Positions 57,949 through 64,000 of a stretch of DNA of 64,000 bases are shown here, one piece after another. The notes below the pieces were generated by a model, which was not told the DNA's origin, searched no databases, and was given only the letters and a program-made list of their open reading frames with translations. Source of the DNA: Acidicapsa acidisoli (GTDB taxonomy: Bacteria > Acidobacteriota > Terriglobia > Terriglobales > Acidobacteriaceae); NCBI RefSeq assembly GCF_025685625.1, contig NZ_JAGSYI010000007.1, positions 62,001 through 126,000 on the forward strand, read 5' to 3'. The stretch's first letter is position 1. The number at the start of each line of letters is the position of its first letter. The translations under genes and the position numbers were made by a program.

Positions 57949-60567
57949 ATGAAATGGCGGCAGATCCGGAAGAGGGACGCAGACCTGGAGCGAGAGCTGA
58001 GTTCCGACCTGGAATTGGAAGAAGAGGAGCAACGGGAAGCTGGCATTCCCGGAGAAGAGGTTCGCCGCGCAGCTTTGCGCGCATTTGGCAATCCCGCTCT
58101 AGTTCGTGAGCAGACTCGCGCGGTATGGTCCTGGAACTGGCTTGAATCGTTGACGCGTGACCTACGCTTCAGCCTGCGCACACTTCGTCGCACCCCCAGT
58201 TTTACCGTCATCGCCATCTCGGTGATGGCGCTAGGCATTGGCGCCAACGTCGCGCTGTTCACGGTGGTGCGAGGCGTCTTACTAAAGCCGTTGCCGTTCC
58301 AGGATCCGAATCATCTTGTCATGGTGTACGAATGGGGCCTTCATGACAACGACGCGAAGGCTTACAACACGGTCTCCGGCGGCATGTATGCTGAGTGGAA
58401 GAAGCAGAACCGGAGTTTCAGCAGTCTCGCACTCGCGCGAGGCAGCCGGGTCGGGCTCTCCGGTTCGGGCGGGCAACTGCCTGAGAAGCTGAGCAGCGCG
58501 GAGTTCTCATGGGACCTGCTCCGTACGCTGGGCGTGCAGCCCGCCCTGGGCCGCGATTTTGCGCAGGCCGATGACAGCCCTGCGGCCAATGCCACAGTGT
58601 TGTTGAGCTGGGGTCTGTGGAAGCGCCGCTTCAGCGGCGATCCTGCCATCCTGAATAAGACGATATATCTGGACGCTCAACCGTACACAGTCATCGGCAT
58701 CATGCCCGCTTCGTTCGATTTTCCTGACCCATCCACACAGCTCTGGACGTCGGTTTACCACGACAGACCAGAGGAACAGATGACCTCGTTCAGCAAGCAC
58801 ATGGTCGGCGTGGTAGGACGGCTCAAGCCGGGAGTCAGTGCGGACCAGGGCGCGGCCGACCTGAGCCTGATCTCACGTCGCATCCACGATGCCCATCTCA
58901 ACGACCCATTTGTATTCAGAAATGCCAGCAGCCGGCCGTTGCTGGATCACATCGTGGGCGACATCAAGAAGCCTCTCTACGTACTGCTGGAGGCGACCTG
59001 CTGCCTGCTTCTGATTGCCTGCCTCAATTTGGCCAACCTGCTGGTGGCGCGCGCTGCTGCACGGCGCAAAGAACTGGCTATCCGCACCGCACTGGGTGGT
59101 GGCTGGCTACGGCTTATACGCGAGCGGTTGATAGAGTGCATGGTACTTTCAACGGTGGGCGGCGCGCTGGGACTTTTGCTTGCGTTCGCCGCGCTTCGTT
59201 GGCTGACGCTGATTCGTCACGACATGAGCCGCGTCGAATCCATTCACATCGACGGTGTGGTGGCAGCGTTTACGGTCGGCGTCATCGTGCTATGCGCGCT
59301 GTTTTCCGGGCTCATCGCTGCCTTCAGTACCACCGACAAGCGCATTCTCAGTGCGTTGCATGAAGCGTCGCGCTCAGTCAGCGGGGGCCGCGCGCGCGCC
59401 ACGCTGCGCAAGACGCTCCTTACACTGGAGGTCGGACTGACGGTGATCCTGCTCATTGGCGCCGGTCTTCTGCTCAAAAGCTACGAACACCTGCGCTCCG
59501 CCGACATGGGTTGCATCACGCGAGATGTGCTCACCATGCATCTCGGTCTTCCAGATGCCCGCTATCCCACGCCAGCCCAGCGCGCCAACTTTTTTGACAC
59601 ACTGCTGGAGCGCGTCCGCGCCCTGCCCGGTGTCGATGCGGCGGGCTTTGTCACGGCTGCTCCCGGCCAGGGATACTGGGGCGACTGGGGTTTTACGATC
59701 GTCGAACACCCACACCTGCCACAAGGCAACGGTCAGTCTGCCATTAACCTCTGGGCCGATCCGAAGTATTTCGCCGCGATGGGAATTCCAATCCTGCGCG
59801 GCAGTTCATTCAACGCAGGCAAACGATTGGATGCGGCCAAAGAAGTCATCATCAGCCAATCGTTCGCCAATCAGTACTTTCCCGGCGAAGACCCCATCGC
59901 TAAGCACTTGAATGTCAAGCTTGAGCATCGCACTGCAGAGATAGCAGGCATCGTCGGAGATACCCGCTACGTGATCGGCGAAAAGCCGCTGCCAACGATG
60001 TACTTCCCGCTCGACGCCGGCGTCGAGACCGTCGGCACGCTTGTCATTCGCTCACGCCATGGTGTGGAGCAATACGCTCTGCCAGTCGAACGAATCGTCT
60101 CCGAGATGGACCACGACCTGCCCGTCTCCGACGTGCTCACCATGGACCAGTTGCTGGGCAAGCACACATACGACCAGAGCTTCAACGCGACACTGCTCAC
60201 GGCTTTCGCAACACTGTCGCTGCTCATGGCATCCGTAGGCCTGTTCGGTGTGATGTCATACATCGCAACGCAGCGGACGAACGAGATGGGCATTCGTATT
60301 GCGTTGGGCGCAAAGCGCGAAGACGTGATGCGGAAGATCTTGCTGGATGGAATGCGGCCTGCGATCTTCGGTCTTGCCCTGGGACTCGCGGCAAGCATGG
60401 AAGCAGGCGCGCTGTTGCGCGACCTGCTCTATGAGATCAAGCCCCTCGATCCTGCGGTTTTTGCTGCAGTTGCCGCAACTCTGATCGCGGTGGCAGCATT
60501 CGCATGTATCGTTCCCGCTTGGCGCACATCGCACCTCGATCCTATGCAAGCATTGAGAACCGAATAG
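57949..60567 (+). CDS. ADOP-type ABC transporter permease with N-terminal prefix
   Basis: An 872-residue MacB/FtsX permease. Residues 1-70 form the cytoplasmic prefix of ADOPs (LERELSSDLELEEEEQREAG, then VRRAALRAFGNPALVREQTR). Then come DLRFSLRTLRRTPSFTVIAI, the first helix, a MacB-core periplasmic domain, three FtsX helices (LEATCCLLLIACLNLANLLVARAAARRKEL), a second half beginning near TLLTLEVGLTVILLIGAGLLLKS, and the last helices (EMGIRIALGAKREDV). AGGAG lies seven bases before the ATG and one base separates it from padR. The N-terminal prefix is present here but not in the ADOP at 11964-14414. No ATPase is adjacent. Confidence 0.93.
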   Translation: MKWRQIRKRDADLERELSSDLELEEEEQREAGIPGEEVRRAALRAFGNPALVREQTRAVWSWNWLESLTRDLRFSLRTLRRTPSFTVIAISVMALGIGANVALFTVVRGVLLKPLPFQDPNHLVMVYEWGLHDNDAKAYNTVSGGMYAEWKKQNRSFSSLALARGSRVGLSGSGGQLPEKLSSAEFSWDLLRTLGVQPALGRDFAQADDSPAANATVLLSWGLWKRRFSGDPAILNKTIYLDAQPYTVIGIMPASFDFPDPSTQLWTSVYHDRPEEQMTSFSKHMVGVVGRLKPGVSADQGAADLSLISRRIHDAHLNDPFVFRNASSRPLLDHIVGDIKKPLYVLLEATCCLLLIACLNLANLLVARAAARRKELAIRTALGGGWLRLIRERLIECMVLSTVGGALGLLLAFAALRWLTLIRHDMSRVESIHIDGVVAAFTVGVIVLCALFSGLIAAFSTTDKRILSALHEASRSVSGGRARATLRKTLLTLEVGLTVILLIGAGLLLKSYEHLRSADMGCITRDVLTMHLGLPDARYPTPAQRANFFDTLLERVRALPGVDAAGFVTAAPGQGYWGDWGFTIVEHPHLPQGNGQSAINLWADPKYFAAMGIPILRGSSFNAGKRLDAAKEVIISQSFANQYFPGEDPIAKHLNVKLEHRTAEIAGIVGDTRYVIGEKPLPTMYFPLDAGVETVGTLVIRSRHGVEQYALPVERIVSEMDHDLPVSDVLTMDQLLGKHTYDQSFNATLLTAFATLSLLMASVGLFGVMSYIATQRTNEMGIRIALGAKREDVMRKILLDGMRPAIFGLALGLAASMEAGALLRDLLYEIKPLDPAVFAAVAATLIAVAAFACIVPAWRTSHLDPMQALRTE

Positions 60568-60810
60568 GCTGATAATCCCGCAGTCTCCCGAAGGCACTCT
60601 TGACTGACGATCTTCGCCTCGATGGCAGTTCAGGCGGCACAACAATCAGAGATACGTTTCCACACTGGTTGACAGGAAGCCTTGAAGTAGCTCTATCTGA
60701 AGGTGTATACAGGGAAAGTAAGCGCCACGCGTTTTCCTGATCGGACGCGACGGCCATCATAAGAATACACAGCCATCGGCAGCCTTCACAGATTCGAAAT
60801 GGTGAATTGA

Positions 60811-62223
60811 ATGAAGATGTTCGGCAAGCTGATCGTCGTCGGATGCGTTGTCTTCGGGCTGATCCAACTGATTCGGCCCAGCATCCCGGACACGTCTCCG
60901 ACAGCCGAGTTGCAGGCACCTCCTGAAGTTAGACAAGTCCTCCAGAAAGATTGCTATAGCTGTCACTCAGACCAGCGCCGCCTCTCCTGGTTTGATCAGA
61001 TTGTGCCTGCCTACTGGCTGGTGCGGCATGACGTTCTGACCGCGCGAAAGCATCTCAACTTCTCAACGCTGGGCTCCAAACCAGCCGCCGCGCAAAGAGC
61101 TACGCTTTATGAGGCTGTGAACATGATTCAGCTCGGAGCCATGCCGTTGCCACAATTCGTTGCACTGCACCCGGACGCAAAGGTGACGCCGGAAGAGCTC
61201 TCAACATTGAAGGCATATCTCTCCCCATGGACATCTGTGCCCGCCCAACCTGCAAGTTCGTCCTCGAATAACAGTACGATGCAGATTGCACCGGCTACGA
61301 ATCCGGCTCAAGCCGTCCCACGAGCCTCATTGGTATCTGTTGCACCAGAGCCGGATGGATTCCCTTTCGATCCCAGCTTTGAAAAATGGACGCTAATCAG
61401 CACAACCGATCGCGGTGACAATAGTTCCTTCCGATTCATCCTCGGCAATGACATCGCCGCAAGATCTGCGCAGACAGGCGCAATCTCGCCGTGGTCAGAC
61501 GGCGCGCGCTTCGCCAAGATCGCTTGGCAACAGGAGATCGGTTCTGATGGCCTTGTGCATCCCGGTAAGTTCATTCAAGTAGAACTAATGTCGAAGTCGG
61601 CCCAGCGTTACAAAAGCACTGAGGGATGGGGCTGGGGACGCTGGCGCGGGCTAAACTTGAAACCCTACGGAGCGGATGAGCACTTTGTCAACGAATGTAC
61701 TGGTTGCCACCAGCCTGTGCGCGGCGACGACTACGTCTATACACTGCCAATGACAAATGCCAAGATGAACCGCGACAATGTTGTGAACAACGCTGCCGCC
61801 GCGCTGCCATCAGGTTTGCCTTATCAGCCATTGGCGTGGAGTCCCATCACCATGTACGTTGACCCGAGGGATCGGACTACGGCAGCACTCTTTGGAAACG
61901 ATATAGCCATGCAAGCTGTCCGTGGACTGGAACGCGCGACAACAGATACGACAAGCAGCCCGAAGTATCCTGCTGGCGCTGTGCTGGCCCTTGTCACCTG
62001 GGCGCAACGCGATGATCCTCACTGGTTTGGTGGCCGTATCCCAAACGCGACCCAATCCGTCGAATTCGTTAAGATCGGTGATGGCGGACAAAGCGACAAC
62101 CAACTAAACACAGCCTATCGTCGCTTCGCCGGAACAGGGCTCTCAGAAGAGAGCGTCGCAGCGAGTGCAGGTGCTCAACGAATCAGGTTCATGTTAGGAC
62201 TCGCCCCGGTTCAGCTTCCGTAA
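60811..62223 (+). CDS. Haem-binding/cytochrome P460-domain protein
   Basis: A 470-residue exported protein. Signal anchor FGKLIVVGCVVFGLIQL, then a haem-binding domain with CYSCHSDQ (about residues 48-55) and SWFDQIVPAYWLVRHDV, as in the PF14376-type domain. A Ser/Pro/Asn linker leads to a P460-like domain (FEKWTLISTTDRGDNSSFRFILGNDIA) that ends in a second haem site CTGCHQPV. A further segment (LFGNDIAMQAVRGLER to VLALVTWAQRDDPHWFGG) echoes the P460 strands without CXXCH. At least two c-type haems are expected. It may act in periplasmic electron transfer; the substrate is unknown. About 240 bp without a clear gene or terminator precede it. Confidence 0.85.
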   Translation: MKMFGKLIVVGCVVFGLIQLIRPSIPDTSPTAELQAPPEVRQVLQKDCYSCHSDQRRLSWFDQIVPAYWLVRHDVLTARKHLNFSTLGSKPAAAQRATLYEAVNMIQLGAMPLPQFVALHPDAKVTPEELSTLKAYLSPWTSVPAQPASSSSNNSTMQIAPATNPAQAVPRASLVSVAPEPDGFPFDPSFEKWTLISTTDRGDNSSFRFILGNDIAARSAQTGAISPWSDGARFAKIAWQQEIGSDGLVHPGKFIQVELMSKSAQRYKSTEGWGWGRWRGLNLKPYGADEHFVNECTGCHQPVRGDDYVYTLPMTNAKMNRDNVVNNAAAALPSGLPYQPLAWSPITMYVDPRDRTTAALFGNDIAMQAVRGLERATTDTTSSPKYPAGAVLALVTWAQRDDPHWFGGRIPNATQSVEFVKIGDGGQSDNQLNTAYRRFAGTGLSEESVAASAGAQRIRFMLGLAPVQLP

Positions 62224-62266
62224 GCGGGTCAACCATGTTGTGCAACAGTGCATGAATGCACTCCCA

Positions 62267-63865
62267 TCACATGCAGCTATTGTTGTGCGCAGACGGAAGG
62301 CTAAGAAAAGTCACGCTGGAAGGCGCCAGTCGGATGAAACCTTTCTTTAGCTCATCTGCCTTCAACGACCCAATGGATCCATCCGATTCGGCTCTCAGTT
62401 CCCTGCCGTTCAGCATCACGGTTGTACTTGTCAGTTCGTGAGCCGTAAGAGTGAATTCCTCGGAGGGCACCGGTAACGCGAGCACCTGTTCGTGTTCCGT
62501 ATCGATGTTCAAAGCCACAAGAGCGACCGCACCCTTTCCGTCCTTCGAGCAATGAGCATAGACTCTGAGGCTCTGATTCCTGGGAACGCCAGGATCGAGC
62601 ACCACATCGCCCATAGTGCGTTTCCAAAGGAGGGCCGCCCAGTAATCTGGCTTGGGATCGAGAGTGTCCTCATTGAGCAACCCATAGTCGCTCGACGCGA
62701 GGGTGTTGTGCATTACCACTTTCACGCCTTTCTGCGCAAGAATGCCGAGCTGATTCAGATAGCGGAACGTGTCGACGAATTCCCCCGCCCACTGGTCTCC
62801 TCCGCAGGCGGCTTCTGCGGTCTCCGAAAGCCACATGGGTTTGCCCGGCAAGTACTTATCTCGCAGCTTTTCGTAAAATGCCTCCGCAATATTCGTGCGA
62901 TCCAGCCATTCTGCCGTGAGCGATTTGTCGACGCTCATGTTCCCCATGCAGCGTCGCGATACTGCACCGTAAAAGTGATACGAAAATGCATCGAAAATTG
63001 GCCCCGTCGCTTTCACTATGTCTTCGGTGCCGATCAGATTCATTTTCACGCCAGCAGGCGCGAGTGAAACTCCTTCGCCAACGCCTCCCGGACCGAGAAA
63101 GATCGTTTGTGGCGATTCATTTCGCAGGAAAGTTTCGAAGACCTTTGCGTCTCTCGCAAATGTTTCGGCATCGTACCCTGCCGGAGCTCCGCCCGGTCCC
63201 GGAAATGTCGGTTCATTCATGAACTCGCTTGCCGCGATCTTGCCGCCAATGCTCTTTGTGTATTCGACGAAAGCCTTGGCCTGCGCAGAAGTCCACACGC
63301 CATTCGCGTCACGCGTTCCTGCGCTGATCGCCAAAGATGTCACGAGATCGTCATCAACAGCATGGGCAAAATCGACAACTTCTTTCCATTCTGTCCGCGT
63401 CAGGACGCCTTTGAAGCCTTTCGGAGGTTCGGTCAATGCGGGATTGTCGTCGTTCTGAAAATAAGTACTGTTTTGCCAGGTTCCGCTGACCCGGACATAG
63501 GAGGGCCCAAGCTGCTGGGCGAGCTTTCTAAGCCGGGGACTCGCGAGGTTGATGGGTGGCCTGTATTGATAGAGGCTCGGACTCATGCCGACCTGCTGAT
63601 TCGCCTCAGCGGACGCTGCCGGCTTCGAGGTAGCTTGCCCGTCTGCGGCTGACTTGTACGGCTTCCAGAAGCGGCCGCCCGTCACCTCGACCATTTCGAC
63701 ATTGTAGGAGACAAAACGCTGATCCACCGTGCCCAGCTTCGACATCTTCGACGGCGCTACAGGGATCGCAGATTTCTCCTGAGCCAATAACACGAGCGCC
63801 CCAGCAGTGAAGAAAGCAATCGAAAGGGCTGTGCGGACCCCCTGCGTCTTCGTGTTCAATCTCAT
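62267..63865 (-). CDS. Secreted GH79-like glycoside hydrolase
   Basis: A 532-residue exported glycosidase. Signal peptide ALSIAFFTAGALVLLAQ. The TIM barrel has the acid/base Glu in AASEFMNEPTF and a likely nucleophile Glu in PMWLSETAEAACGG, the spacing and context of GH79 (heparanase and beta-glucuronidase). Other signs: LGPSYVRVSGTWQNSTYF and FDAFSYHFYGAVSRRC. A C-terminal beta-sandwich (about residues 410-525) follows. AGGAG lies six bases before the ATG. It converges on the P460 gene. Predicted role: cleaving uronic-acid or related glycans outside the cell. Confidence 0.85.
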   Translation of the reverse strand: MRLNTKTQGVRTALSIAFFTAGALVLLAQEKSAIPVAPSKMSKLGTVDQRFVSYNVEMVEVTGGRFWKPYKSAADGQATSKPAASAEANQQVGMSPSLYQYRPPINLASPRLRKLAQQLGPSYVRVSGTWQNSTYFQNDDNPALTEPPKGFKGVLTRTEWKEVVDFAHAVDDDLVTSLAISAGTRDANGVWTSAQAKAFVEYTKSIGGKIAASEFMNEPTFPGPGGAPAGYDAETFARDAKVFETFLRNESPQTIFLGPGGVGEGVSLAPAGVKMNLIGTEDIVKATGPIFDAFSYHFYGAVSRRCMGNMSVDKSLTAEWLDRTNIAEAFYEKLRDKYLPGKPMWLSETAEAACGGDQWAGEFVDTFRYLNQLGILAQKGVKVVMHNTLASSDYGLLNEDTLDPKPDYWAALLWKRTMGDVVLDPGVPRNQSLRVYAHCSKDGKGAVALVALNIDTEHEQVLALPVPSEEFTLTAHELTSTTVMLNGRELRAESDGSIGSLKADELKKGFIRLAPSSVTFLSLPSAHNNSCM

Positions 63866-64000
63866 GGCTTACTCCTGCAAGTCTCGCCGCTCGGGAAGTA
63901 GCAACAATTGATGAATGGAGCTGATGAATAGAGCCTACACCAACTCAAGCAATACGACCCCGTTCGGCATGCCGTCGCGCAGGCGAAGTCCTGCGCAACG

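Noticed and set aside
62247-62262. Small hairpin AGTGCA-TGAA-TGCACT between the P460 and GH79 genes.
   Set aside because: Only six pairs and no T-run; possible terminator but too weak to call.
1-64000. Search for CRISPR arrays, insertion sequences, rRNA genes and known riboswitches.
   Set aside because: No regularly spaced repeats, transposase genes, rRNA segments or recognisable riboswitch cores were seen by eye; a covariance-model scan would be needed to exclude small RNAs.

Overview
The window reads as chromosomal DNA of an acidobacterium (Acidobacteriota, probably the Acidobacteriaceae/Terriglobia group). This is an inference from content: two very large MacB/FtsX-type permeases of the acidobacterial ADOP type, PadR regulators next to a membrane protein or ADOP, a futalosine-route menaquinone gene, many secreted Asp-box, FG-GAP and CRTAC1-like proteins, and several secreted carbohydrate-active enzymes. 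It is almost all chromosomal housekeeping and soil-lifestyle DNA. There is no intact prophage, IS element or CRISPR array.

Layout. 0-7.6 kb: glutaryl-CoA dehydrogenase, a small membrane protein, aminofutalosine synthase MqnE, a secreted Asp-box protein, an OmpA-like outer-membrane protein with its terminator, and a solitary nuoB. 8.2-25 kb is a nitrogen-control region: amtB, a PII protein with Tyr51, the PII uridylyltransferase glnD and the glutamate synthase large subunit gltB. These are interspersed with a VapBC-like module chained to a hexose-6-phosphate mutarotase, an ADOP permease with a candidate sigma-54 promoter, and a PadR/anchored-hydrolase pair. 25.2-32 kb is a compact arginine operon, argR-C-B-D-F-H-A, behind two ARG-box sequences. 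The last gene is a short GNAT-type N-acetylglutamate synthase overlapping argH. argG and the deacetylation step (argE or argJ) are not in the window.

32.5-43.7 kb: feoAB iron uptake, a secreted GDSL esterase, a Tat-exported multicopper oxidase with a beta-barrel partner, a YbiT-type ABC-F ATPase, a DUF6526-like protein, a secreted protein with His/Cys motifs like permuted papain-fold enzymes, and a sialate O-acetylesterase-type enzyme. 43.7-47.7 kb: an efflux set resembling enterobacterial ytcA-mdtN-mdtO, with an extra small membrane ORF and no outer-membrane channel. 48-50 kb: fumC, then a decayed tyrosine integrase beside a tRNA-Ser(CGA), the only sign of past mobile DNA.

50-64 kb is an accessory, largely secreted block: an acyltransferase-3 protein, a DUF1593 protein, a GH18 chitinase-like enzyme, an HSL-type esterase, a CRTAC1-like FG-GAP/ASPIC protein, a PadR-ADOP pair behind a 23-bp dyad, a haem-binding/cytochrome P460 protein and a GH79-like glycosidase.

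Taken together the genes fit an aerobic or facultative soil heterotroph that tunes ammonium assimilation through AmtB-PII-GlnD-GOGAT and feeds glutamate into an ArgR-controlled arginine operon. I found no clearly new multi-gene system. The best leads are small-scale: the paired ARG boxes, the argH/argA overlap, the PadR dyad, the PadR/anchored-hydrolase pair, the gltB terminator inside a convergent gene, and the integrase scar.
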